Shown in pieces: positions 1 through 10,844 of a DNA stretch of 64,000 nucleotides. The DNA lies in NCBI GenBank assembly GCA_022822365.1, contig JAJEBV010000029.1:26271-90270 (forward strand). Reading direction: 5' to 3'. The notes under the pieces are model-generated. The model made no database searches, was not told the origin of the DNA, and saw only the letters and a list, made by a program, of their open reading frames with translations. The position numbers and the translations under genes were made by a program. This DNA is from Thermoanaerobaculia bacterium. Its GTDB lineage: Bacteria > Acidobacteriota > Thermoanaerobaculia > Multivoradales > Multivoraceae. The number at the start of each line of letters is the position of its first letter. Position 1 is the stretch's first letter.

Positions 1-25
1 AGCATCCGCCCTCGGTGGGTGACCC

Positions 26-1033
26 ATGGCGCGAATCGCAGTTCTGACCGGAGGTTCGACGCCGGAGAGAACGGTCGCCCTGGCCGGCGCGGCCAAGGTA
101 TCGGCCGCCCTGCGCGGCGGCGGCCATGAGGTCAGCGTGTTCGACACGATCGAACCAGGACCCCTGGACCGGGAACTGGAGCGGCAGCGCCTGGGCCGGG
201 CGGTCGGCACCCGCCCGCCGTCGCTGGCCGAGTTGCGCGAACTGGAAGCGCGCGAAGACCTGCCGGCCCTGGTCGCGGGCGATCTGGGGCGCCACGACGC
301 GGTGTTCCTCGTGCTCCACGGCCGCCAGGGCGAGGGCGGCGAAATCCAGGAGCTGCTCGAAGCGGCCGGCATCGCCTTCACTGGCAGCGATGCTCGGAGC
401 AGCCGCCTGGCGATGGACAAGGATGAGAGCAAGCGCCGCTTCCGCGATGCCGGCATCCCAACCCCCGACTGGCTGACCTGGCCGACCCGGCAGTCTGAGA
501 TCGAAGAACTCGGCCTGCCCCTGATCGTCAAGCCGTCACGCGTGGGCTCGACGGTCGGCCTGACCCTGATGTCGGACCTGTTCGACCTCGACTCGGCGGT
601 CGGCAAGGCCCTCACGTTCGACGATCAGGTGATCCTGGAGCAGTTCCTGCCGGGGCGGGAGTACACCGCGGGGGTGCTGGGCGGTCAGGCCCTGGGCGTC
701 GGCGAGATCATCTCGCCGGGCAGGATCTTCGACTTCCACAGCAAGTACACGCCGGGTCGCGCTCAGGAGGTCTTCCCGGCCGAGATCGACGAGGACCTCG
801 AGAACCGGCTCCGCGAACTCGCTCTCGCCGCTCACGAGGCCCTGGCCCTCCGCGACTTCTCCCGCGTCGACTTCCGCCTCGACGCGGCGGGCTACCCCTG
901 TTGCCTGGAAGTCAACACCTTGCCGGGCATGACCCCCACCAGCCTCCTCCCCCAATCCGCTGCAGTCCTCGGCATCTCCTTCGAAGGCCTCTGCGACCGC
1001 ATGATCCGACTGGCTCTCGCCCGCGCTCCGTAG
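26..1033 (+). CDS. ddl: D-alanine--D-alanine ligase (ATP-grasp)
   Basis: Cytoplasmic ATP-grasp ligase that joins two D-alanines for the peptidoglycan stem peptide. The 335 residues match the family length. Visible signatures are the N-terminal GGSTPERTVAL turn (about residues 9-19), the HGRQGEGG segment near 97-104 corresponding to HGxxGEDG, an MDKDES lysine region near 129, and the metal-binding LEVNTLPGMT motif near 294-303. The ATG lies 3 nt after a TGA at 20-22 that could end an upstream gene cut by the window edge, so it may belong to a cell-wall operon. One departure from consensus is GEGG instead of GEDG. A related ATP-grasp ligase is less likely because of the C-terminal NTLPGMT motif. 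Confidence 0.9.
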   Translation: MARIAVLTGGSTPERTVALAGAAKVSAALRGGGHEVSVFDTIEPGPLDRELERQRLGRAVGTRPPSLAELRELEAREDLPALVAGDLGRHDAVFLVLHGRQGEGGEIQELLEAAGIAFTGSDARSSRLAMDKDESKRRFRDAGIPTPDWLTWPTRQSEIEELGLPLIVKPSRVGSTVGLTLMSDLFDLDSAVGKALTFDDQVILEQFLPGREYTAGVLGGQALGVGEIISPGRIFDFHSKYTPGRAQEVFPAEIDEDLENRLRELALAAHEALALRDFSRVDFRLDAAGYPCCLEVNTLPGMTPTSLLPQSAAVLGISFEGLCDRMIRLALARAP

Positions 1034-1042
1034 CGGCCGGCG

Positions 1043-2224
1043 CTACGCTGTAGCCGACCGGGGCCGGTTCAGGACGCGGTCGAGCGCCCCGCGCAGGTCC
1101 GCCACCAGATCGTCCGCGTTCTCGATACCGATCGAGAGTCGCAGAAGCTGGTCGCTGATACCGGCCGCGGCGCGTGCTTCAGCCGTCATCGAGGCGTGGC
1201 TCATCGTGGCTGGATGGGAAATCAGGCTCTCGACGCCTCCGAGGGACTCGGCGAAGGAGAAGCACGTCAGGTGCGAGACCAAGTGGGCGACGTCGCCCAG
1301 GTCGCCTTGGAGGTCGAAGCTCGCCATGGCACCGAAGCCGTCCTGCTGCCGTCTGGCGATCTCGTGGCCGGGGTGGTCCGCCAGGCTCGGATGGTAGACG
1401 CGCTCGACGGCGGGATGCTCACGGAGCATCCCGACGACCGCCAACGCGTTCTCCTCGTGGCAACGCAGGCGACTGTGCAGCGTGCGCAGGCCGCGCAGCG
1501 TCAGGTAGCTGTCGAACGGCGCTCCGGCCACGCCCATCATGTTCGCCCACTCCTCGAAGAACTCGTGGAGTTCCTGAGTCGCCGCCACGACCGCGCCGCC
1601 GATCACGTCGCTGTGGCCGTTCAGGTACTTCGTCGTCGAGTGGATCACCACATCGGCGCCCCACTCGACGGGTCGCTGGAGCGCCGGCGACATGAACGTG
1701 TTGTCGGCGACGACCAGCGCGCCGACCCGTTTCGCGTGCCGGCAGGCGGCTTCCAGGTCGGTGATCCGGAGCAGCGGGTTGCTGGGCGTCTCGACCAGGA
1801 CCAGCTTCGGCCGGGAGGCGAGAGCCGTCGCCATGGCGTCCCGGTTCGTCAGATCGACGAACTCGACTTCGAGCAGGCCGCGCTGCTGGCAGCGGTCCAG
1901 GAGCCGGAACGTGCCGCCGTAGCAGTCGTGGGCCGCGACGATTCGATCCCCAGGGTCCAGCAGTTGGCAGACGAGGGTCACCGCCGCCATGCCGGAGGCG
2001 GTGACGACCGCGCCGTGACCGCCCTCGGCATCGGCCAGCGCGGCCGCGAGGGCCGAACGCGTCGGGTTGCCGGAGCGGGTGTAGTCATAGGGGCGCTTGC
2101 CGTCCAGGCCGGCGAACGTGAAGTTGGCCGAGAGATGCAGCGGCGGAACGACGGCTCCGTGGTGTTCGTCGGTGGCGAGCGCCGCGCGGACGGCGCGGGT
2201 TGCCGGGTCGTGGTTCGAGGTCAT
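1043..2224 (-). CDS. metB: Cystathionine gamma-synthase-type PLP enzyme
   Basis: Cys/Met-metabolism PLP enzyme, 393 aa, the usual length. The pyridoxal-phosphate lysine is K199 in HSTTKYLNGHSDVIGG. The substrate region SGNPTRSALA (about 51-60), the TASGMAA motif (75-81) and the C-terminal RLSIGIE motif are intact. The family includes cystathionine gamma-synthase, cystathionine gamma-lyase and O-acylhomoserine sulfhydrylases, which I cannot separate by eye. The upstream SAM-I riboswitch argues for a biosynthetic methionine role and favours MetB. The start is an ATG with a GGAG ribosome site about 7 nt upstream on the minus strand. It is convergent with the ligase gene, 9 nt away. Confidence 0.85.
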   Translation of the reverse strand: MTSNHDPATRAVRAALATDEHHGAVVPPLHLSANFTFAGLDGKRPYDYTRSGNPTRSALAAALADAEGGHGAVVTASGMAAVTLVCQLLDPGDRIVAAHDCYGGTFRLLDRCQQRGLLEVEFVDLTNRDAMATALASRPKLVLVETPSNPLLRITDLEAACRHAKRVGALVVADNTFMSPALQRPVEWGADVVIHSTTKYLNGHSDVIGGAVVAATQELHEFFEEWANMMGVAGAPFDSYLTLRGLRTLHSRLRCHEENALAVVGMLREHPAVERVYHPSLADHPGHEIARRQQDGFGAMASFDLQGDLGDVAHLVSHLTCFSFAESLGGVESLISHPATMSHASMTAEARAAAGISDQLLRLSIGIENADDLVADLRGALDRVLNRPRSATA

Positions 2225-2253
2225 GCGAGTCTCCGGTCGAAAGGGGTTGGGTG

Positions 2254-2271
2254 GTCCCGCTTGCGCGGAAC
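2254..2271 (-). other. Hairpin in the metB leader
   Basis: A 7-bp stem (GTTCCGC / GCGGGAC, one G-U pair) capped by a GCAA tetraloop lies between the SAM-I aptamer and the metB start. No T-tract follows it, so it is not an obvious intrinsic terminator. It may be part of the expression platform or simply a stable leader hairpin. Confidence 0.35.
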
Positions 2272-2350
2272 GGATTCAACGCTCTCTCGAGAAGACTTCT
2301 ACGGAGAGTGAACCGGAGGTGGCGTCGAGACCGCGTTGGCGCGGCTCTTG

Positions 2351-2489
2351 ACTCATCTCTCGGCAAGCCCCGCGCAGCCACTAGGGGAGGCGGAACTCCC
2401 GTAGGAGTTGGCACCTTCCCGGGAATGCGAACTCCCGGTGGTTGCCCCGGCGTCGACGGGCCTAATCCCTCAGCCGGTCTCGATGAGTT
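2351..2489 (-). promoter_or_regulatory. SAM-I (S-box) riboswitch
   Basis: The minus strand reads as a SAM-I aptamer. The P1 strands ACTCATC (2482-2488) and GATGAGT (2351-2357) pair. The GAGGGA...GGCCC segment is followed by GCCGGGGCAACC (core GGCAACC at 2440-2446), then by the conserved GGTGCCAACTCC junction (2404-2415). Order and spacing fit the Rfam SAM-I class. It sits about 126 nt before the metB start, the canonical position for methionine-pathway control: high SAM would lower expression. I see no clean terminator T-tract, so control may be translational or Rho-dependent. Confidence 0.88.
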
Positions 2490-2575
2490 GCCCCGACTAC
2501 GGAGAACCGTGGCCGAAGCGGGCGAATGCTAACAGATCGCCGGCCGCGGTCCGGGGGACCTCGCGGAGACGGCGG

Positions 2576-2584
2576 TGCTATGCT
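2576..2584 (+). promoter_or_regulatory. Extended -10 candidate for the TonB receptor
   Basis: TGC-TATGCT fits an extended -10 (TGn followed by TAnnnT). The same pattern recurs before rpmB, the 19028 gene, the SDR and the ThDP enzyme. No convincing -35 is visible. The leader to the start codon would be about 100 nt. Confidence 0.35.
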
Positions 2585-2610
2585 GCCTGACGACCCACTG
2601 ACCTGGATTC

Positions 2611-2649
2611 CGGCGGCGAAACGCCGTGCGGTTTTTCTTTGTTTGTTTG
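2611..2649 (+). terminator. Leader hairpin followed by T-rich run
   Basis: A 5-bp stem CGGCG/CGCCG around a GCGAAA loop is followed by a T-rich run (TTTTTCTTTGTTTGTTT, from 2632), which stands out in this GC-rich DNA. It lies between the candidate promoter and the receptor start, so it could be an attenuator. The stem is short, so confidence is low. Confidence 0.3.
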
Positions 2650-2692
2650 CCCCGTGTTTGTGCCCAGGAAGGGGCGACGGAAGGAGGCCTTG

Positions 2693-5932
<3,240 letters not shown>

Positions 5933-5941
5933 GTCGAGCCT

Positions 5942-5975
5942 GTCGCCCGCATCCTGAAGCCAGGGTGCGGGCGAC
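5942..5975. terminator. Bidirectional hairpin between convergent genes
   Basis: A perfect 10-bp stem (GTCGCCCGCA / TGCGGGCGAC) extended by an inner CCT/AGG pairing lies between the stops of the TonB receptor and the LAB_N gene. It lacks a T-tract but is well placed to end both transcripts. Confidence 0.6.
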
Positions 5976-5980
5976 TCGCT

Positions 5981-6262
5981 TCAGTCCGCCGCGACCGCCT
6001 TGCGGTGTACGAACCAGAGGTTGCGCGCGTACACGAGCACTCCGAAGCTCTGGCCTGTGATGAACACCGGGTCCTTGATCGAGATGGCGTAGCTCAGCAG
6101 GGTCAGGCCGCCGAAGAGGCTCAGGTACCAGAAGGCGGTTGGAACGACGCTTTGGCGGCGTCGCTCCGTGGCAATCCACTGGACGAGGAAGCGAGAGCCG
6201 AAGAGGGCCTGTCCTCCGAAACCTACTGCCTTCCAGATGAGATCGGGTGTGAAGGGTGGCAT
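5981..6262 (-). CDS. LAB_N (lipid A biosynthesis N-terminal) domain membrane protein
   Basis: A 93-aa integral membrane protein with about three hydrophobic segments. It contains the LAB_N signature GFGGQALFGSRFLVQWIATE (about 14-33) and a C-terminal YARNLWFVHR. LAB_N units are found at the N-terminus of some lipid-A-disaccharide synthases or as small stand-alone proteins beside DPM1-type glycosyltransferases, as here. The start overlaps the 3' end of the glycosyltransferase gene by 40 nt, so the two are translationally coupled. A role in modifying envelope lipids is inferred from this pairing. Confidence 0.85.
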   Translation of the reverse strand: MPPFTPDLIWKAVGFGGQALFGSRFLVQWIATERRRQSVVPTAFWYLSLFGGLTLLSYAISIKDPVFITGQSFGVLVYARNLWFVHRKAVAAD

Positions 6263-6981
6263 GGTGAGCGCTCCAGTGCTTTGACGGTTACGGAGACCGC
6301 ACGCCGGCGGTACCAGGAGACGCCGAACAGATCCAGAACTCCGCGCAGGAAGCGGTCCCGGATGTTGTACTTGCTCGCACCTGCCGTGCGCGCACGGTGT
6401 CCAACCGGGATCTCAGCGTAGTTGCCGCCGTGCCGCAAGGCCAACAGGGGCAGAAAGCGGTGAAGCCCGTCGAAGGCGGGAAGGTCCTCGAGAGCGGCGG
6501 CGCGGTAGCCCTTGAGCGCGCATCCGATGTCGGTGCACGGATCGCCGAGGATGAGGCGCCTCACCCGGTTCGAGATCCAGCTCGCCAGCCGCCGCGGCGC
6601 CGTGTCCTTGCGTTTCGCCCGGACGCCCGAGACGACATCGTGGTCCTCGAGCAGACCGACGATGGCCGGAATGTCGGCCGGGTCGTTCTGGAGGTCGGCG
6701 TCCATCGTGACCACCAGGGGAGCCCGTGCGGCTCGCAGCCCGGCGAGCAGCGCCGCCGACTGGCCGGCATGGCGTTCGAGGCTCAGAGCCCCCACCCTCT
6801 CATCTCCGGCGGACAGCCTGGCAAGTTCATCGCGGCTGCCGTCGGTGCTGCGGTCGTCAACCAGGACCAGCTCGTAGTCGAGGCCGGCTGACGTCATCGC
6901 GTCGTGCGTCTCCGCCACCAGGCGTTCCAGGTTGCCCGCCTCGTTGTACACCGGGGCGACGATCGAGAGCTGCGGCGGCAT
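6223..6981 (-). CDS. Family 2 glycosyltransferase (DPM1/ArnC-like)
   Basis: GT-A fold transferase of 252 aa, beginning MPPQLSIVAPVYNEAGNLERL. It shows the nucleotide-sugar motif VDDRSTDGS (about 38-46) and the metal-binding DADLQNDPAD (about 88-97). Longer upstream reading in the same frame has no coding character, so I start at the ATG at 6981. The family transfers sugars to polyprenyl phosphate. ArnC/GtrB relatives carry two C-terminal membrane helices that seem absent or reduced here, and the adjacent LAB_N protein may supply the membrane anchor (inference). Confidence 0.85.
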   Translation of the reverse strand: MPPQLSIVAPVYNEAGNLERLVAETHDAMTSAGLDYELVLVDDRSTDGSRDELARLSAGDERVGALSLERHAGQSAALLAGLRAARAPLVVTMDADLQNDPADIPAIVGLLEDHDVVSGVRAKRKDTAPRRLASWISNRVRRLILGDPCTDIGCALKGYRAAALEDLPAFDGLHRFLPLLALRHGGNYAEIPVGHRARTAGASKYNIRDRFLRGVLDLFGVSWYRRRAVSVTVKALERSPCHPSHPISSGRQ

Positions 6982-7037
6982 GACGGTCTTCTTCGATCCT
7001 AGCCCCGCCCCGGAGTTGCTCGTGCCCGAAGGCACAT

Positions 7038-7046
7038 TGATACCCT
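7038..7046 (+). promoter_or_regulatory. Extended -10, probably leaderless transcript
   Basis: TGA-TACCCT ends 7 nt before the GTG at 7054. The same TGATACCCT with 7-nt spacing precedes the selenoredoxin gene. A TTGCTC at 7016-7021 could be a -35 with a 19-nt spacer. This spacing would place the transcription start at or near the start codon. Confidence 0.45.
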
Positions 7047-7053
7047 GCCGCCC

Positions 7054-7674
7054 GTGCTCCTCATCGTGCGCCACGGCGAGACCGCGTCGAACGCCTCCCG
7101 CGTCGTGCAGACGCGAGGGACGCCTCTCAACGAACGCGGCGTCGGTCAGGCGGAGCGCCTGGCGTCGCGATTGGTGGAGCACCACCGCGACCGTCCGATC
7201 GGCTGCGTTGTCGCCAGCGACCTGCGGCGGGCGGAGATGACCGCGGAGCCGGTCGCGGGAGCCCTGGGACTGCCTCTGCTCATCGAGCCCCTGCTCGCCG
7301 AGCGGAACTTCGGCGACCTGCGGGGGCGGGCCTACGCCGACATCGGCCTCGACATCATGGAACCAGGCTACGCACCGCCGGGCGGGGAGGACTGGGAGGC
7401 GTTTCACCTTCGGGTGGACGCGGCCTGGGCCCGGATCCAGCAGACGGCGGAGGCGACGGAGGGAGACAGCGTCTTCGTCACCCACGGCCTCGTCTGCTAC
7501 TCGCTGGCGCTCCGTCACCTGCACCTGGGTGACGGCGTGGAGGCTCCGACCCGGTGGGGCAACACCTCGGTGACCCATGTGCAGGCTCGCGCGCCCTGGG
7601 AAGCGTCCCTGGTGAACTGCTGCGACCACCTCGATGCCGCGACCGCGGATGGCGGTCAGGTGTCCGGGATCTGA
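7054..7674 (+). CDS. Histidine phosphatase family protein (phosphoglycerate mutase-like)
   Basis: A 206-aa branch-1 histidine phosphatase. LLIVRHGETASN at residues 2-13 holds the phospho-accepting RHG histidine. The LAERNFGDLRG segment (about 87-97) and the second catalytic histidine in VFVTHGLVC (about 147-155) complete the active site. Substrate is unknown; the family includes phosphoglycerate mutases, alpha-ribazole phosphatase and broad phosphatases. The GTG start has no Shine-Dalgarno site and sits 7 nt after a -10-like box, consistent with leaderless translation. It is divergent from the glycosyltransferase. Confidence 0.85.
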   Translation: MLLIVRHGETASNASRVVQTRGTPLNERGVGQAERLASRLVEHHRDRPIGCVVASDLRRAEMTAEPVAGALGLPLLIEPLLAERNFGDLRGRAYADIGLDIMEPGYAPPGGEDWEAFHLRVDAAWARIQQTAEATEGDSVFVTHGLVCYSLALRHLHLGDGVEAPTRWGNTSVTHVQARAPWEASLVNCCDHLDAATADGGQVSGI

Positions 7675-7788
7675 CGGTTCGGTCGGCGCCCGCGATCGCC
7701 CGGTTCGGACGGGGTGCTCGGATACAGTTCTGCCCCCGGCAGTTCGGGAAGAACCCGGGCGACTTCCGGGTTGGGAGAGTCGACCGAG

Positions 7789-8856
7789 ATGACGATGGAT
7801 TCGAGCGAGAACATTCCGACCGAACAGCCCCTGGCGGCGCCTCAGTCATCCCCTGCCGGCCCTGCCGTGCCGGGTGTCAGCGAAGAGCTGCGCACGGAGA
7901 TCGCCGCCCAGGCCGATCTGCTCCAGCGAGTCCGCGCCGAGGTGGCCAAGGTGATCGTCGGTCAGACCTACATGATCGATCGCTTGCTGATGGCGCTCAT
8001 CGCCGACGGTCACGTCCTGGTCGAGGGCATTCCGGGCCTGGCGAAGACGACGGCGATCAAGACCCTCTCTGAAGCGGTTCACACCGGCTTTTCGCGGATC
8101 CAGTTCACGCCGGACCTGCTGCCGGCGGACCTCCTGGGAACCCAGATCTACCGGGCGGATCAACACGACTTCCAGGTCAAGCAGGGACCGATCTTCACCA
8201 ACCTGCTGCTCGCCGACGAGATCAACCGGGCACCGGCCAAGGTCCAGAGCGCGTTGCTCGAGGCGATGCAGGAACGACAGGTCACACTGGGCGACCAGAC
8301 CTTCGATCTGCCGGACCCGTTCCTCGTCCTCGCGACCCAGAACCCGATCGAACAGGAGGGGACGTACCCGCTGCCGGAGGCACAGGTCGACCGCTTCATG
8401 CTGAAGCTCCGCGTGGACTATCCGGACCGTCAGGAGGAGATGGAGATCATGCGCCGGATGGCCCGTCGCGAGCGGCCTGCGGTCGAGGCGGTGGTGAGCC
8501 CGGAGGACATCCGCCGCGCGCGCGATGTGGCCGACGCGATCTACCTCGACCCGAAGGTCGAGGAATACGTCGTCGACCTCGTGTTCGCGACGCGGGAGCC
8601 GGCCGGGGTCGGCCTGGAGAAGCTCGAGCCGCTGATCGAGTACGGAGCGTCGCCGCGCGCGACGATCTTCCTTGCCGCCGCGGCTCGCGTCCAGGCCCTG
8701 ATGTCGGGCCGGTCCTACGTCACGCCGCAGGACGTCAAGACCGTGGCCCCGGACGTGCTCAGGCACCGGGTGCTGATCTCCTACGAGGCCGAGGCCAGGG
8801 ATCTCACCTCCGACGACCTGATCCAGGAGTTCCTCAACACCGTCGACGTTCCCTGA
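7789..8856 (+). CDS. moxR: MoxR-type AAA+ ATPase
   Basis: First gene of a complete MoxR-Bat operon. The 355-aa AAA+ chaperone-like ATPase has Walker A GIPGLAKTTA (about 79-88), Walker B LLLADEINRAP (about 138-148), and sensor segment ATQNPIEQEGTYPLPEAQ(V)DRF typical of MoxR. MoxR proteins are thought to help load metals or assemble complexes together with VWA proteins encoded downstream. I start at the ATG at 7789 (MTMDSSEN), with a GGGAG about 11 nt upstream; a GTG at 7714 would add a low-complexity extension. A DUF58 gene follows after 33 nt. Confidence 0.9.
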   Translation: MTMDSSENIPTEQPLAAPQSSPAGPAVPGVSEELRTEIAAQADLLQRVRAEVAKVIVGQTYMIDRLLMALIADGHVLVEGIPGLAKTTAIKTLSEAVHTGFSRIQFTPDLLPADLLGTQIYRADQHDFQVKQGPIFTNLLLADEINRAPAKVQSALLEAMQERQVTLGDQTFDLPDPFLVLATQNPIEQEGTYPLPEAQVDRFMLKLRVDYPDRQEEMEIMRRMARRERPAVEAVVSPEDIRRARDVADAIYLDPKVEEYVVDLVFATREPAGVGLEKLEPLIEYGASPRATIFLAAAARVQALMSGRSYVTPQDVKTVAPDVLRHRVLISYEAEARDLTSDDLIQEFLNTVDVP

Positions 8857-8889
8857 GGCCGCCCGGGTAGACAGGGATCTGGGCGATCG

Positions 8890-9822
8890 ATGTTCTTCTT
8901 CAGACCAGAGCGGAACGAAGCCCCGGAGCAGGAGACGGCGACGCTGTCGCCCGAGCTGCTGGCGCGGATCAAGGCGATTCAGATCCGTACCCAGCGCCTG
9001 GTGACCGATGCGCTGGCCGGGGAGTACCACAGCGCTTTCAAGGGAAGGGGCATGGAGTTCGAGCAGGTGCGCGAGTACGCACCGGGCGACGACATTCGCC
9101 ACATCGACTGGAACGTGACGGCGCGGATGTCGAGCCCTTTCGTCAAGGAACACCGCGAGGAGCGCGAATTGACGGTGATGCTGATCGTCGACGTGAGTTC
9201 CTCCGGGGCGTTCGGGACCTCAGGGAAGCAGAAGCGGGAGGTCGTCGCCGAGCTGGCGGCCGTGCTCGCCTACCTCGCGATCCAGAACAACGATCGGGTG
9301 GGGATGATCATCTTCTCGGACCGGATCGAGCGGTTCATTCCGCCCAAGAAGGGACGGGCGCACGTGTGGCGGGTGATTCGGGAAGTCCTGAGCTTCCGGC
9401 CCACCGGGCGCGGTACGGACCTGGACGGCGCGCTCGAGTACCTGGGACGGGTGGTGCGGCGCCGGTCGGTGGGATTCGTCATCTCGGACTTCCTGGATTC
9501 AGGTTTCGGAGAGCGGTTGCGCGTGGCCGCGCGGCGTCACGATCTGACGGCGATCCGCGTGCTTGATCAGCGTGAGGTGAGCATGCCGCGCATGGGGCTC
9601 ATCGAGCTCGAAGATGCGGAAACGGGCGAGACACTGGTCATCGACACGGCGAACCGGCGGGTCTCGGAGAGTTTCGTACGGTTGGCCAGACAGGACATGG
9701 AGCGGCGGTCGGAACAGTTCCGCCAGGCGGGGGTCGGCGAGATTCAGGTCTGGGCCGACCGGCCGTGGATCGAGCCCCTGGTGCGCTACATGAGAGCGCG
9801 CGAGCAATCGGTGCGGGTGTAG
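8890..9822 (+). CDS. DUF58 domain protein (MoxR-associated)
   Basis: A 310-aa protein with the DUF58 core GDDIRHIDWNVTARMSSPFVKEH followed by a VWA-like fold whose MIDAS sequence is DVSSSGAFG (about 98-106). DUF58 proteins are regular partners of MoxR ATPases. No signal peptide is visible, so it is probably cytoplasmic. ATG start. The next gene follows the stop by 2 nt, indicating coupled translation. Confidence 0.88.
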   Translation: MFFFRPERNEAPEQETATLSPELLARIKAIQIRTQRLVTDALAGEYHSAFKGRGMEFEQVREYAPGDDIRHIDWNVTARMSSPFVKEHREERELTVMLIVDVSSSGAFGTSGKQKREVVAELAAVLAYLAIQNNDRVGMIIFSDRIERFIPPKKGRAHVWRVIREVLSFRPTGRGTDLDGALEYLGRVVRRRSVGFVISDFLDSGFGERLRVAARRHDLTAIRVLDQREVSMPRMGLIELEDAETGETLVIDTANRRVSESFVRLARQDMERRSEQFRQAGVGEIQVWADRPWIEPLVRYMRAREQSVRV

Positions 9823-9824
9823 GA

Positions 9825-10844
9825 ATGGCGCCGCGGATCATCAGAGCCACGGTCGCGCTGCCGCTTGCGGCGGCGTTGCTCGCTCTGGGCTGCGCCGCCG
9901 GTGAACCGGCCGGCGAGGCCGAAGCGAGGCCGCCCGCTGAACTGCGCGCCTCCGTGGACCGGTCCACCGCCACCACTGGCGACCTGATCACGTACACCGT
10001 TGAAGTCGAGCGCGCGCCGGAGGTCGAGGTGGCATTCGATGATCCGGGCGCGGACATCGCCGGCTTCCGCATCGTCGACCTGGGGCGGAGCCCCGCGGAG
10101 ACCCTGCCTTCCGGTCGACTCGTCGAGCGAAGGTGGTACGAACTCCGGGCCGACCTCGTGGGCTCCTACGTCCTGCCGGCGCTGACCGCGACGTACAGCG
10201 AGCCGTCCGGTCCCGGCGGTGACCTGGAAGCGGGAGAGATCACCGTCGAGGTCGAGTCCGTGCTGCCGAACGACCGGAGTGAAGCGACCGACATCCGCGA
10301 CATCAAGCCGCTGCGCAGAATCGACACCACCGCGTCCTGGCTGTTGTGGACGGGTGTGGCTCTGGCCGCCGCCGCGCTCGGACTGGCGGCGTGGTGGTGG
10401 CGCCGCCGCCGACCGGACGGCGTTGCGTCCGAAGCGCCTCCGACTCCGCCCTACGACCTGGCGATCCGGGAACTGGAGCGGCTGCGTCGCACGGACTTCT
10501 CCGACTTGCGGGAACTCCGCCGTTACTACTTCGCTGTTTCCTCGGTGGTCAGGGCCTACGTCGAAGGCCGCTTCGGATTGAACGCGACCGACCTGACGAC
10601 CGAGGAGATCCTGGGCCGGCTGGGCGGGCTGGTGCGGCTCGATCCGTCGCAGGCGCGGCGCCTGGAGCGCTTCCTGGTCGCCACCGACCAGGTGAAGTTC
10701 GCGGCCCATCTGCCGGTGCCGGAGGAGATCGAGCGCACCTACGAGCAGGCCCTGGGCTTCGTCACGGCGACCCGGCCGATGGAGGACCCGGAGGACGGCG
10801 GGAACGCTGAACCGGCCTCCGCTGAAGCGGAGAAGGCGGCATGA
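9825..10844 (+). CDS. Bat-operon lipoprotein with C-terminal cytoplasmic tail (DUF4381-like position)
   Basis: A 339-aa protein with a lipobox, LLALGCAAG (Cys about residue 24). It continues with a periplasmic beta-rich region, one membrane helix near 171-195 (SWLLWTGVALAAAALGLAAWWW), and a charged cytoplasmic tail containing YDLAIRELERLR and RYYFAVSSVVRAYVE segments. The gene between DUF58 and batA in such operons is commonly a DUF4381-like protein of this layout. Its function is unknown and probably structural for the complex. The ATG is 2 nt after the DUF58 stop and the end overlaps batA by 4 nt. Confidence 0.75.
   Translation: MAPRIIRATVALPLAAALLALGCAAGEPAGEAEARPPAELRASVDRSTATTGDLITYTVEVERAPEVEVAFDDPGADIAGFRIVDLGRSPAETLPSGRLVERRWYELRADLVGSYVLPALTATYSEPSGPGGDLEAGEITVEVESVLPNDRSEATDIRDIKPLRRIDTTASWLLWTGVALAAAALGLAAWWWRRRRPDGVASEAPPTPPYDLAIRELERLRRTDFSDLRELRRYYFAVSSVVRAYVEGRFGLNATDLTTEEILGRLGGLVRLDPSQARRLERFLVATDQVKFAAHLPVPEEIERTYEQALGFVTATRPMEDPEDGGNAEPASAEAEKAA

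Noticed and set aside
7846..9153. Long minus-strand frame across moxR and DUF58
   Set aside because: Shadow of two well-supported genes, no domain and no ribosome site.
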